Shown here: one piece after another, positions 24,054 through 31,620 of the stretch
Numbering within the stretch: position 1 is the first letter of the stretch
Layout of the letters: the number at the start of each line of letters is the position of its first letter
From: Gemmiger_A avium
GTDB taxonomy: Bacteria; Bacillota; Clostridia; Oscillospirales; Ruminococcaceae
Length of the DNA: 56,168 nucleotides
Reading direction: 5' to 3'
NCBI GenBank assembly: GCA_019114585.1
Contig: DXFE01000019.1
Coordinates: 1 to 56,168, forward strand
Notes under the pieces: generated by a model
Told to the model about the DNA's origin: nothing
Seen by the model: the letters and a program-made list of their open reading frames with translations, nothing else
Database searches by the model: none
Made by a program: the position numbers and the translations under genes

Positions 24054-24854
24054 ATGACCATTACCGCCGTAGCCCTGGACCTGGACGGCACCCTGCTGCC
24101 CCGGGGAACCCACCGGCTGTCCGCCCGCACCGTGGCCGCCCTGCGGGCGGTGCAGAGCAGCGGCATCCGGGTGATCGTGGCCACCGGCCGCGCTGTGTGC
24201 GCCGTGCCGCCCGCCCTGCTGGGGGGCTTTGTGCCCGACGCGGCGGTGTATTCCGGCGGGGCGCTGGTGCTGGACGGGGAGGGCCGCACCCTGGCCGCCC
24301 GCTGCCTGGACGACCAGCCGATGTACGCCCTGGTGGACTGGTGCGAGGACTACGACTATCCCATTGCCTTTGCCTATCCGGAGGCCTACTACGCCTATGT
24401 GGGCTACGACCGGATGACCGGCTTCTACCCGGCGGGGATGCTGCGGGACGGGGAAGACCAGGACCGCCACCTGGAGGGCAAGCCCTTCGCCGCCCAGTGC
24501 TGTATGCCCCCCGAGGGCGCGGCGGGCTTTACAGAACGGTACGGGCATCTGGGCCTGCGCCTGGTGCCCTTTGCCCCCGGCCGGTACGACGTCTGCCCGC
24601 CGGATACCGATAAGGCGGCGGGGGTGCGGGCGGCCCTGGCGGCGCTGGGGCTTTCCCCCGAAGGGCTGGCCGCCGCCGGAGACGCGGAGAACGACCGGCC
24701 GCTGCTGGCGCTGGCCGCGCTGCCGGTCACGGTGGAAAGCGCCCCCGAATCCCTGCGTGCCGCCGCCCGGCTGACCGTGCCCGACCCGGAACAGGAGGGC
24801 GTGGCCGCGTTTCTGGACCAGCTGGCCGCCTGCCGGGGTGGGTGGAATCTGTAA
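24054..24854 (+). CDS. HAD superfamily (Cof-type) phosphatase
   Basis: A 266-aa cytoplasmic phosphatase. HAD motif I is ALDLDGTLL, motif II VIVATGR, and motif IV AAGDAENDRPLL with the metal-binding Asp residues. The cap (about 85-190) is of the Cof/YidA type. Substrates of this group are phosphosugars or similar small molecules, not predictable here. The ATG at 24054 follows AAGGAGG; a longer in-frame version from 24000 has an unlikely basic leader. It has its own promoter; no clear terminator precedes the xpaC operon. Confidence 0.9.
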   Translation: MTITAVALDLDGTLLPRGTHRLSARTVAALRAVQSSGIRVIVATGRAVCAVPPALLGGFVPDAAVYSGGALVLDGEGRTLAARCLDDQPMYALVDWCEDYDYPIAFAYPEAYYAYVGYDRMTGFYPAGMLRDGEDQDRHLEGKPFAAQCCMPPEGAAGFTERYGHLGLRLVPFAPGRYDVCPPDTDKAAGVRAALAALGLSPEGLAAAGDAENDRPLLALAALPVTVESAPESLRAAARLTVPDPEQEGVAAFLDQLAACRGGWNL

Positions 24855-24906
24855 GAGCCAGTCGTTAACTTTTTGTAAAACCTGTCTGTAGGAAAGGGCC
24901 TTTTCG

Positions 24907-24946
24907 TTGCTTTTTTGACGCAGAGCGCATACAATAGGACTATAAC
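24907..24946 (+). promoter_or_regulatory. Likely promoter of the xpaC-telA-lemA-TPM operon
   Basis: TTGCTT (24907-24912) with 17 bp to TACAAT (24930-24935); alternatively TTGACG (24915-24920) with a long 20 bp to TATAAC (24941-24946). It lies about 40-70 bp before xpaC. Confidence 0.5.
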
Positions 24947-24982
24947 GGCCGGACAAGCCCGGCTGGAACAAAGGAGAACGCC

Positions 24983-25642
24983 ATGAGCAGATGGGTGGAA
25001 AAACGGACCCGGTCGGTGCTGCCGGTATATTTTGCGGGGGCGGTCTGGCTGCTGGCCGGGCTGGTGCTGCCGCTGTACAGCCTGTGGGCGCTGGCGGCCA
25101 CCGCCGTGGTGAGCGCCGCGGTCTGGCTGGTGACCCGCCGCCTGTGCCCGGACCGGATCACCCGGATGGAGATGCCCTTCATGACCGGGCGGGAGGACGT
25201 GGACGCCATGCTGGAATCGGTGCAGCAGAAGTTGGCCGACCTGCACCGGCTGGATGAGGCCATCCCGGATACCGGCCTGTCCGCCAGCATCCGCCGGATG
25301 GAAACCGCCGGACGCAGCATTCTGGCCGAGGTGGAGGCCCATCCGGAAAAGGCGCCCCAGATCCGCCGGTTTGCCAACTACTACCTGCCGGATGCGGTGC
25401 GTATTCTGGAACTGTATGCCCGGCTGGAAGGGCAGGACGTGCAGGGCGGCAACGCCGCCTCGGTGCGCCGGGAGGTGGAGACCAACGCGGCCAGCATCGC
25501 CACTGCCTTTGAAAACCAGCTGGACAGCCTGTTTGCCGCCGACGCGCTGGACCTGAGCGCCGATCTGGAGGTACTGAACGGCATGCTGCGGGGCCAGGGG
25601 CTGACCGGCAGCGATTTTGCGCAAAAGCCTGAAGAACAGTAA
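24983..25642 (+). CDS. XpaC-like (5-bromo-4-chloroindolyl phosphate hydrolysis) protein
   Basis: A 219-aa protein with two adjacent TM segments (about 13-32 and 36-55) and a cytoplasmic helical domain. The sequence RRFANYYLPDAVRILELY matches the 'RxF.NYYLP' signature of XpaC-family proteins, which accompany TelA in Firmicutes. The name comes from an old phenotype; an enzymatic role is not established. AAGGAG precedes the ATG. First of four genes, followed after 45 bp by telA. Confidence 0.8.
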   Translation: MSRWVEKRTRSVLPVYFAGAVWLLAGLVLPLYSLWALAATAVVSAAVWLVTRRLCPDRITRMEMPFMTGREDVDAMLESVQQKLADLHRLDEAIPDTGLSASIRRMETAGRSILAEVEAHPEKAPQIRRFANYYLPDAVRILELYARLEGQDVQGGNAASVRREVETNAASIATAFENQLDSLFAADALDLSADLEVLNGMLRGQGLTGSDFAQKPEEQ

Positions 25643-25687
25643 ACAAGCGCGTCCCCGGACGCGGTTAGAAGAAAGGACGATTGGATT

Positions 25688-26842
25688 ATGGAGGAAAAAA
25701 TTAGCCTGAGCCTGGACGCCCCCGCCGCGCCTTCCCTGACCCTGGACCCGCTGGGCGACGCCGCCGCAGCGGAAAAGGAAGCCGAGCAGCCCAAGGTGGA
25801 GCCGGTGACGGTGGAGGATACCCCCCTGACCCCGGAAGAGCAGAAGATGGTGGACGACTTTGCCGAAAAGATCGACATCACCAACAGCCAGATCGTGCTG
25901 CAGTACGGCGCGGCCAGCCAGAAGAAGATCAGCGACTTCAGCGAAGCCGCCCTGGACAAGGTGCGCACCAAGGACATGGGCGAGGTGGGGGACATGCTCA
26001 CCAGCCTGGTGACCGAGCTGCAGAACTTTGATGCCCTGGAAGAGCAGCCCAAGGGCTTTTTGGGCCTGTTCAAGCGGGCGGGCAACCAGCTGGAGGAGAT
26101 GAAGACCCGGTACAACAAGGTGGAGACCAACGTGGACCGGATCGAGGGCATGCTGGAGGCCCATCAGGTGCAGCTGATGAAGGACATCGCCATGCTGGAC
26201 AAGATGTACCAGCTGAACATGACCTACTTCAAAGAGCTGAGCATGTATATCCTGGCCGGCAAAAAGAAGCTGAAATCCGTGCGGGAGAACGAGCTGGCGG
26301 CCGCCGAGGCCAAGGCCCGCACCAGCGGCCTGCCCGAGGACGCCCAGGCGGCCCGGGATCTGGCCGATCTGTGCAACCGGTTTGAGAAAAAGCTGTACGA
26401 TCTGGAACTGACCCGGAACATCTCCCTGCAGATGGGCCCCCAGATCCGCCTGATCCAGAACAACAACACCATCATGGCGGAAAAGATCCAGAGCAGCATC
26501 GTCAATACCATCCCCCTGTGGAAGAACCAGATGGTGCTGGCGCTGGGCCTGGCCCACAGCCAGCAGGCGATCAACGCCCAGCGGGCCGTGACCGACATGA
26601 CCAACGAACTGCTGAAGAAGAACGCCGCCGCCCTGAAGCAGGGCACCATCGAGGCGGCCCGGGAGTCCGAGCGGGGCATCGTGGATATGGAGACCCTGCA
26701 GGCCACCAACCGCAGCCTGATCGAGACCCTGGACGAGCTGAAGAAGATCCAGACCGAGGGCAAGGAAAAGCGCGCCGCCGCCGAGCAGGAGCTGGGCCGC
26801 ATCGAAGGCGAGCTGAAGCAGAAGCTGCTGGAGCTGAACTGA
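25688..26842 (+). CDS. TelA/KlaA-like toxic anion resistance family protein
   Basis: A 384-aa largely helical cytoplasmic protein. TelA features: FAEKIDITNSQIVLQYGAASQ near residues 58-80, GFLGLFKRAGNQLEEMKTRY, LDKMYQLNMTYFKELSMYILAGKK and QMVLALGLAHSQQ. The acidic, Ala-rich N-terminus (1-45) is probably disordered. Named for tellurite resistance on plasmids; chromosomal homologues are linked to envelope stress and antimicrobial tolerance, with unknown mechanism. The lemA-like gene starts one base after its stop codon. Confidence 0.9.
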   Translation: MEEKISLSLDAPAAPSLTLDPLGDAAAAEKEAEQPKVEPVTVEDTPLTPEEQKMVDDFAEKIDITNSQIVLQYGAASQKKISDFSEAALDKVRTKDMGEVGDMLTSLVTELQNFDALEEQPKGFLGLFKRAGNQLEEMKTRYNKVETNVDRIEGMLEAHQVQLMKDIAMLDKMYQLNMTYFKELSMYILAGKKKLKSVRENELAAAEAKARTSGLPEDAQAARDLADLCNRFEKKLYDLELTRNISLQMGPQIRLIQNNNTIMAEKIQSSIVNTIPLWKNQMVLALGLAHSQQAINAQRAVTDMTNELLKKNAAALKQGTIEAARESERGIVDMETLQATNRSLIETLDELKKIQTEGKEKRAAAEQELGRIEGELKQKLLELN

Positions 26843-26843
26843 T

Positions 26844-27515
26844 ATGGCCGCACAGAAGGATTTCGGGCCGGTATCCGGCCCCGCGTCCCCGGCCTTTGAC
26901 CCGAACGCGGTGGAGTTTGACACCGCCGCCGGTCTGCCCGCCCTGGGCAAGGCCGAGGGCAAACTGCCCGAAGCGCTGCGCCGCCCGCTGACCGCCCGGA
27001 TCATTGCCCTGGCGCTGGTGCTGGTGGCGGTGGTGGGCCTGGGCGGCGGCAAGCTGGCCGCCAAGGCCGCCGACGTGCGGGCCCTGTACGAGCAGGGAAT
27101 GCGGGGGGACGGGCTGTCCATCGCCTCTGACCTGGATGCCCGGGCCAACGCCGCCGCCAATATCCTGGCTATGGCCGAAAGCCTGCTGGGCAAGGACGAC
27201 GCGCTGGTCACTGAGGCCCGCGCCGCCCTGGACGGCCTGAACGCCGCCGAGGGCCCCGCCGCCCAGTACCAGGCCAACGCCCGGCTGGCGTCGGCGGTGG
27301 ACGCGCTGTACCAGCAGCTGGTGCCGGTGGCGGAAAAGGAAGACAAAGCGGATACCCTGCAGACCCAATGGAGCGAATTTTTGTCCCGTCAGGACATCAT
27401 CCAGCACGACGGCTACAACGAGGCAGCTCAGGCGTTCAACGAAACGCTGGGCGGTTTCCCGGCCGTACTGCTGGGTGGGATCTGGCAGATTGAGAAAGTG
27501 GAGTTATTTGCATGA
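26844..27515 (+). CDS. LemA-like membrane protein
   Basis: A 223-aa protein: soluble N-terminus (1-50), one TM (about 51-72, IIALALVLVAVVGLGGG) and an extracytoplasmic helical domain ending with NEAAQAFNETLGGFPAVLL, the region matching the LemA 'YN..V..FN....FP' motif. The family function is unknown; members are often paired with TPM-domain proteins. No extra spacing from telA (stop 26842, start 26844), and it overlaps the TPM gene by 4 bp (ATGA), so translation is coupled. Confidence 0.75.
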   Translation: MAAQKDFGPVSGPASPAFDPNAVEFDTAAGLPALGKAEGKLPEALRRPLTARIIALALVLVAVVGLGGGKLAAKAADVRALYEQGMRGDGLSIASDLDARANAAANILAMAESLLGKDDALVTEARAALDGLNAAEGPAAQYQANARLASAVDALYQQLVPVAEKEDKADTLQTQWSEFLSRQDIIQHDGYNEAAQAFNETLGGFPAVLLGGIWQIEKVELFA

Positions 27516-28537
27516 ACAAATCAAAAGTGTTGGGCGTTGTGCTGGCCGTGGGCCTGGTGCTGGTCACCGTGGTGCTGGCGTTCAGCGTGATGTCCCGCTC
27601 GGATCAGAGTGAGCCATTTGACTACAGCCGGGCCGATCTGTATCCCTCCGACGCCTGGTATGTCACCGACGCGGCCGGGGTGCTCAGTGCCGATACCGAA
27701 GCCTGGCTGGCCGCGCTGGGCAATGACCTGTACCACAACGTGGACGAGTGCGACCTGGTGGTGGTGACGGTGGATTTCACCGGCAACAAGTCCACCGAGG
27801 ACTACGCCTATGATCTGTTCAATGACTGGCAGATCGGCAACGCAGGCACCAACCGGGGTGTATTGCTGCTGCTGGTGACCGGCGCCGAGGATTACTGGTG
27901 CGTACAGGGCGCGGGTCTGGAAACCCGTCTGCCCACCAGCAGCATCAGCCGTATTTTGCAGCAGTACATGGAGCCGGATTTCGCGGTGGGCGATTACGAC
28001 GCGGGTGTGCGTGCCACGGCGGCGGCCCTCTACGATGAACTGGCGGCTTCCTTTGGTGTGAACCGCAGCGCCAGCCAGGTACAGGCAACCTCCGGCAGCG
28101 TGGCGGCGCAGCCTACAACCGGCGGTACGGCGCCGGTGGGCCGCGTGTCCAGCCCGGCCCTGACCATCCTGGGCTTTGCGGCCAACACCATTCTGGTGCT
28201 GATCGTGGTGGGCCTGATCCTGGTGCTGGCGGTGGTGTCGGCTTTCCTGCCCCGCCGCCGGTATTACCATCACCATTACTGGGGCGGGCCCCGTCCGCCC
28301 CGGCCTCCCCGCCCGCCTTATGGCGGCTGGGGTGGGCCCCGTCCGCCCCGCGGACCCCGGCCTCCCATGGGCGGCGGTTTTGGCGGCGGATTCGGCGGCC
28401 GGCCCTCGGGCGGCGGCTTTACCCGGGGCGGCGGCGCCGGACGGTCCTCCTTTGGCGGCGGCCGCTCCTTTGGCGGCGGCCGGTCTTCCGGCGGCGGCGG
28501 ATTTACCCGGGGCGGCGGCGCCGGACGCGGGCGCTGA
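27512..28537 (+). CDS. TPM domain (YgcG-type) membrane protein with Gly/Arg-rich tail
   Basis: A 341-aa protein with an N-terminal signal anchor (about 6-27) and a TPM domain (about 45-190: VTDAAGVLSADTEAWL, DLVVVTVDF, NRGVLLLLV and GLETRLPTSSISRIL). A second TM follows (about 215-245), then a low-complexity tail with RPPRPPRPP and repeated GGGF/GGGRS units. TPM domains occur in acid phosphatases and in photosystem repair proteins; here activity is unknown. Last gene of xpaC-telA-lemA-TPM, followed by a terminator about 105 bp later. Confidence 0.88.
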   Translation: MNKSKVLGVVLAVGLVLVTVVLAFSVMSRSDQSEPFDYSRADLYPSDAWYVTDAAGVLSADTEAWLAALGNDLYHNVDECDLVVVTVDFTGNKSTEDYAYDLFNDWQIGNAGTNRGVLLLLVTGAEDYWCVQGAGLETRLPTSSISRILQQYMEPDFAVGDYDAGVRATAAALYDELAASFGVNRSASQVQATSGSVAAQPTTGGTAPVGRVSSPALTILGFAANTILVLIVVGLILVLAVVSAFLPRRRYYHHHYWGGPRPPRPPRPPYGGWGGPRPPRGPRPPMGGGFGGGFGGRPSGGGFTRGGGAGRSSFGGGRSFGGGRSSGGGGFTRGGGAGRGR

Positions 28538-28556
28538 TGCCTGTACCTGTGCTGAT

Positions 28557-28743
28557 ATGGGGGGAATGAAGCATTCCCCCCATACCCCCCGCAAACAGTG
28601 GGCCGGAATTCTCCGGCCCGCGGGAAACTGCAGAACAGAACGGGGCGTGCTGCCTGTCGGGCGGCATGCCCCGTTTTTACTGAAACTATGCGGGCCGAAA
28701 TTTCGGCCCGCGGGATGGGGGCATGGGGGTCTTGGACCCCCAT
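28557..28743. repeat. REP-like pair of compound palindromic elements
   Basis: Two modules each occur twice. Module 1 is an ATGGGGG...CCCCCAT hairpin: 28557-28583 (12-bp arms, AAG loop) and 28723-28743 (9-bp arms, TTG loop). Module 2 is a GGGCCG(G/A)A-centred palindrome followed by CGCGGG: 28600-28619 and 28691-28710, the latter perfect over 20 bp. The module order is reversed between the two copies, giving an overall mirror arrangement around the terminator. Confidence 0.6.
28641..28678 (+). terminator. Terminator of the xpaC-TPM operon
   Basis: CGGGGCGTGC (28641-28650) / GCATGCCCCG (28664-28673) with one G-T pair, then TTTTT. Confidence 0.75.
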
Positions 28744-28861
28744 ATTGGCCCTGAAAACGCCAGTGTTACATTTGGTTGCGGGATTGCGACCCTGATGCGG
28801 TGGCGCTGCCCGGCGGAATCGGGTATGCTGAAACCACCAAAACACAGGAGGTTTACCTACA

Positions 28862-29491
28862 ATGACCATGGCGGAAAAGATCCTGGCCCTGCGCAAGAAG
28901 GAGGGCCTGTCCCAGGAAGAACTGGCGGAAAAGCTGGGGGTGTCCCGGCAGGCAATTTCCCGGTGGGAGATGGGGGCGGCCTTTCCCGACGCGCCCAACA
29001 TCCTGGGGCTGAGCCGGCTGTTCGGGGTGACCACCGACTACCTTTTATACGATGAATACGAGACCGTCCAGGCGCCGCACGAAACCGCCTGCCCGATCGA
29101 AAACGCCCCTCTGTACATGGGGGCGGCCTTTGCGGGGGCCGTCGCGCTCAGCGCTGCGGTGCTGGTGTTTCAGTTTATCAACGCGGCGTATTATCAGTCG
29201 GAGGTGCTCTGCCTGGTGGGGACAATGCTCAGTGTTCTGCTGGCAGGCGCGTTCGAGATGATGTATCGGGTGCTGGGCCCCCAGGACCCGGCCGGCCGCA
29301 CCAAACGTGCCCGGTTTTATACCGCCGCCGTCTGGATGGGGGCCTATTTCCCCCTGCGGCTGGTGCTGACCTACGCCGCCTATTCCTATCCCCGGCCTTA
29401 CTCCAGTTTTGTGTTTGACGGGCTGGTTCTGCTGGCCTGGCTGGCAGTGGGCTGCGGAACCATGGCGCATTTCTGGCGCGATCTGAAATAA
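28862..29491 (+). CDS. XRE-type HTH regulator fused to a multi-TM domain (first of two)
   Basis: A 209-aa protein. The N-terminal HTH_XRE covers about 4-60, with LRKKEGLSQEELAEKLGVSRQ and AISRWEMG, followed by PNILGLSRLFGVTTDYLL. The C-terminal part (about 80-205) has four hydrophobic segments and so is likely membrane-embedded. AGGAGG precedes the ATG by 10 nt. Such HTH-membrane fusions may sense envelope state directly, but no ligand is evident. A similar gene follows 73 bp later behind its own promoter. Confidence 0.85.
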   Translation: MTMAEKILALRKKEGLSQEELAEKLGVSRQAISRWEMGAAFPDAPNILGLSRLFGVTTDYLLYDEYETVQAPHETACPIENAPLYMGAAFAGAVALSAAVLVFQFINAAYYQSEVLCLVGTMLSVLLAGAFEMMYRVLGPQDPAGRTKRARFYTAAVWMGAYFPLRLVLTYAAYSYPRPYSSFVFDGLVLLAWLAVGCGTMAHFWRDLK

Positions 29492-29512
29492 TGCCGTGCA
29501 AAGCCTCTTTGC

Positions 29513-29541
29513 GTGACAAGCCGCCCCGTTTGTGCTAGGCT
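29513..29541 (+). promoter_or_regulatory. Possible promoter of the second HTH-membrane gene
   Basis: GTGACA (29513-29518), 17-bp spacer, TAGGCT (29536-29541) with an extended TGC. It lies just upstream of the AGGGGAGG ribosome site. Confidence 0.45.
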
Positions 29542-29564
29542 GAAAGCGAAAGGGGAGGTGGCCC

Positions 29565-30254
29565 ATGCGGGATATCGGCAAAAACATCCGCGAGATACGC
29601 CAGCGCAAAAACCTGACCCAGGATCAGCTGGCACAAAGGCTGTTTGTCACACGGCAGACAATTTCCAATTACGAGACCGGACGCAGCCGCCCGGACATCG
29701 AAACGCTACTGGCTCTGGCCCGGGAACTGGGCTGCGCACCGGACCATCTGCTCTACGGCCCGCCCGGCCGGGAAGAACGCCGCGCCGCCTGGCTGCAGGT
29801 GACGGCCGGTGCGGTGGCGCTGGCCGCACTGGCAGCGGCGGGTATGGTGCTGCGGCGTCAGGCGCTGGCATGGCAGGCGCTGCACTATCAGCCCTGGCCC
29901 ACGGCTCTGCTGGGGGCGGTGCTGGTTCCGGCCTGGCTGCTGGCCGGGGTGGTGCTGGCAAAAGCCTTGCGGCTGTGCGGTCTGTCCCTGACCCGCCCGG
30001 AAAAGCGGGTGCGGCAGGCCTTTGCCGTCCTGGCCCTGGTTCTGGGGCTGCTCAATCTGCCCTGGGCAGCGGCGGCGGCTCTGGACGGGCTGGGCCTGAC
30101 CGCCGGTGCGGCAGGCTGGTTTTCCGGCATCCCGCTGTATGGTGCGGCGGTGCGGCTGGCCGCCCGGTTCCCGGCGCTGCACCGGGGGCTCTGCCTCGCC
30201 GCGGCGGCGGCCTGGGAACTGCTGCGGCCCTGTAAAGAGAAAAACACGCAGTAA
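29565..30254 (+). CDS. XRE-type HTH regulator fused to a multi-TM domain (second of two)
   Basis: A 229-aa protein. HTH_XRE at 4-60 (IREIRQRKNLTQDQLAQRL, then TISNYETGRSRPD and LLALARELGCAPDHLL), followed by about four hydrophobic segments between 78 and 215. Architecture matches the preceding gene, although the membrane parts are not obviously alike in sequence, so simple recent duplication is unlikely. It ends at a bidirectional terminator against queH. Confidence 0.85.
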   Translation: MRDIGKNIREIRQRKNLTQDQLAQRLFVTRQTISNYETGRSRPDIETLLALARELGCAPDHLLYGPPGREERRAAWLQVTAGAVALAALAAAGMVLRRQALAWQALHYQPWPTALLGAVLVPAWLLAGVVLAKALRLCGLSLTRPEKRVRQAFAVLALVLGLLNLPWAAAAALDGLGLTAGAAGWFSGIPLYGAAVRLAARFPALHRGLCLAAAAAWELLRPCKEKNTQ

Positions 30255-30290
30255 AAACCCGGCGGAAGGCTAGACCTTCCGCCGGGTTTT
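30254..30290. terminator. Bidirectional terminator between the HTH gene and queH
   Basis: AAAACCCGGCGGAAGG / CCTTCCGCCGGGTTTT, 16-bp perfect arms with a CTAGA loop. Confidence 0.92.
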
Positions 30291-30292
30291 GC

Positions 30293-30916
30293 TTATTCGG
30301 CTTTTTCTTCCAGACGCCGGGCGCTGAACTCGCAGCCGCAGTAATCCTGCCGGTACAGACCGTACTCGACGCTCAGTTCCAGGCTGCGCTGGTAGCCGCC
30401 CCGCTTCTTGAAGTCGTTGGGCAGGTGCCGCACCCCGTATTGCGCCTCCAGCTGGCGGCCGATCTGGTTGATCCGCTCCGCGTCCTTGTGCGGGCTGATG
30501 GACAGGGTGGTGCAGAACCAGCCAAAGCCATGCTCGGCCGCATACCGGGCCGCCTGCTCCATCCGCAGCCGGTAGCAGACCGTGCACCGGCCGCCCCGTT
30601 CCGGCTCCGCCTCCAGCCCCTGCACCGCGCTGTAAAATTCTTCCGGCGCATAGGGCGGGGCCACCAGCTGGGCCCCGCAGCCGCACTGCTGCAAAAACCG
30701 GGCCAGCTCGTCCCGGCGGCGGTCATGCTCGGCGGCGGGCCAGATATTGGGATTATAATACAGAACCGTCACCGCAAACCGCTGGCACAGCCGTTCCAGC
30801 ACCGCGCTGGAACAGGGCCCGCAGCAGGCGTGCAGCAGCAGCCGGGGCCGCTCTTCCGCGTTCAGCGCGGCCAGACAGCTTTGCATTTCCCGGTCGTAAT
30901 TGGGTTTTGGCTGCAT
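30293..30916 (-). CDS. queH: Epoxyqueuosine reductase QueH (DUF208)
   Basis: A 207-aa protein that performs the last step of queuosine synthesis in tRNA wobble positions (epoxyqueuosine to queuosine) in bacteria lacking QueG. Signatures: LLLHACCGPCSSAVLERL with paired cysteines, YNPNIWP, GRCTVCYRLRM with the second Cys pair, TTLSISPHKD and a C-terminal DYCGCEFS. The start at 30916 follows AAGGAGGGGAC; a longer frame from 30955 lacks a ribosome site. Minus-strand TACAAT near 30946-30951 is its probable -10. No other que gene is in the window. Confidence 0.93.
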   Translation of the reverse strand: MQPKPNYDREMQSCLAALNAEERPRLLLHACCGPCSSAVLERLCQRFAVTVLYYNPNIWPAAEHDRRRDELARFLQQCGCGAQLVAPPYAPEEFYSAVQGLEAEPERGGRCTVCYRLRMEQAARYAAEHGFGWFCTTLSISPHKDAERINQIGRQLEAQYGVRHLPNDFKKRGGYQRSLELSVEYGLYRQDYCGCEFSARRLEEKAE

Positions 30917-30991
30917 GAAAGTCCCCTCCTTGTCTCGGTTTAACCATTGTACCACATTTTATTTGCAATTGCTTTAAAGTCACAACACAAA

Positions 30992-31020
30992 TTGGTCATA
31001 TCTTTCGGGTATTCTATAAC
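30992..31020 (+). promoter_or_regulatory. Promoter of the candidate small RNA
   Basis: TTGGTC (30992-30997), 17-bp spacer, TATAAC (31015-31020). It predicts a transcript start near 31027 with no downstream ORF for 370 bp. Confidence 0.6.
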
Positions 31021-31026
31021 CATCGG

Positions 31027-31200
31027 AAACGAAACCGCCGCTAACGCGGCGAATCATACTCCGGCCGTGCGGAGGAATACTTCCGCAAAAGGCTTCACTG
31101 AACCCCGCCCATGCCAGACCCCAGCCGGGGCCGGGCGGGTCAGACCAACGCTCCTCCCTCCGACAGGGAGTTCATATAGATGGGACTGTTTCATTCATTC
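31027..31200 (+). ncRNA. Candidate structured small RNA with 6S-like architecture
   Basis: About 175 nt, GC-rich and non-coding. A long imperfect apical stem pairs CTGAACCCCGCCC (31098-31110) with GGGCGGGTCAG (31133-31143), capped by a CCCC-AGCC-GGGG hairpin. A lower pairing joins GGAGGA (31071-31076) to TCCTCC (31152-31157). The 3' side can instead form CTCCCT-CCGAC-AGGGAG (31154-31170), and the 5' side TGCGGA/TCCGCA (31068-31087). GAAAC near the 5' end can pair with GTTTC near 31188-31192. A long rod with a central bubble, alternative small hairpins and about 175 nt recalls 6S RNA, but I could not confirm a family match. No T-run terminator is seen on the plus strand. Confidence 0.45.
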
Positions 31201-31234
31201 TCTTATGACATTCTGCAAAACGAACCCGAAAAAC

Positions 31235-31274
31235 CACAGCTGAGCCCGCCGGGAAACCGGCGGGCTCAGCTGTG
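31235..31274. terminator. Perfect 18-bp hairpin, strand of action unclear
   Basis: CACAGCTGAGCCCGCCGG (31235-31252), GAAA loop, and its full complement (31257-31274). On the minus strand it is followed by GGTTTTTC, on the plus strand by CGCAAAAACC. As a terminator it fits the minus strand best, yet no minus-strand gene leads into it. It could instead be the 3' end of the candidate RNA. Confidence 0.5.
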
Positions 31275-31297
31275 CGCAAAAACCGCGGGGAAAGGTC

Positions 31298-31326
31298 TTG
31301 CGCGGCAGCGGCAGGGCGTTTATAAT
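31298..31326 (+). promoter_or_regulatory. Promoter of the DUF896 gene
   Basis: TTGCGC (31298-31303), 17-bp spacer, perfect TATAAT (31321-31326). Confidence 0.7.
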
Positions 31327-31399
31327 ATTTCTTGTATGTGCGCGGATTTGCCCCGCGCCGACAGCAACGGGCGCGCCGCGCCCGCCGGGAGGTAACGTC

Positions 31400-31612
31400 A
31401 TGCAGCAGCAACAGATCGAGCGCATCAACGAGCTGGCCCGCAAAAGCCGCACGCCCGAAGGTCTTACCGAGGCGGAAAAGGCCGAGCAGGCCGAACTGCG
31501 CCGGGCCTACGTGCAGGCTGTGCGCGGCAGTCTGGTCAGCCAGCTGGAGAACACCACCATTGTGGAGCCGGACGGCACCCGCCGCCCGCTGCGCCGCCAT
31601 ACCCGCGGCTGA
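31400..31612 (+). CDS. DUF896 (YnzC-like) small protein
   Basis: A 70-aa protein with the DUF896 pattern: IERINELARKSRTPEGLTEAEKAEQAELRRAYV (helical hairpin), then VRGSLVSQLENT and a basic tail. Bacillus YnzC belongs to this family and its gene is near the SOS gene yneA; the molecular function is unknown. GGGAGG precedes the ATG by 7 nt. Own promoter and terminator, so monocistronic, just upstream of purA. Confidence 0.88.
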   Translation: MQQQQIERINELARKSRTPEGLTEAEKAEQAELRRAYVQAVRGSLVSQLENTTIVEPDGTRRPLRRHTRG

Positions 31613-31620
31613 CGCCGTCT

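Larger units (their letters stand above)
28538..28861. other. 324-bp intergenic region with compound palindromes
   Basis: It holds four palindromes (28557-28583, 28600-28619, 28691-28710, 28723-28743) and the terminator of the upstream operon. A possible -10 TATGCT (28824-28829) precedes the HTH gene. No plausible gene was seen. Confidence 0.7.
30917..31399. other. 483-bp intergenic region holding a candidate RNA gene
   Basis: No convincing ORF on either strand. It contains a queH promoter (-), a promoter at 30992-31020 (+), the structured region 31027-31200, an 18-bp perfect hairpin at 31235-31274 and the DUF896 promoter at 31298-31326. Confidence 0.7.

Noticed and set aside
24425..27346. 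973-codon open frame on the minus strand opposite telA and neighbours
   Set aside because: It is antisense to four well-supported genes with clear families and RBS. Its composition (runs of Leu/His/Gln/Arg) is that of a reversed GC-rich coding strand. No ribosome site.
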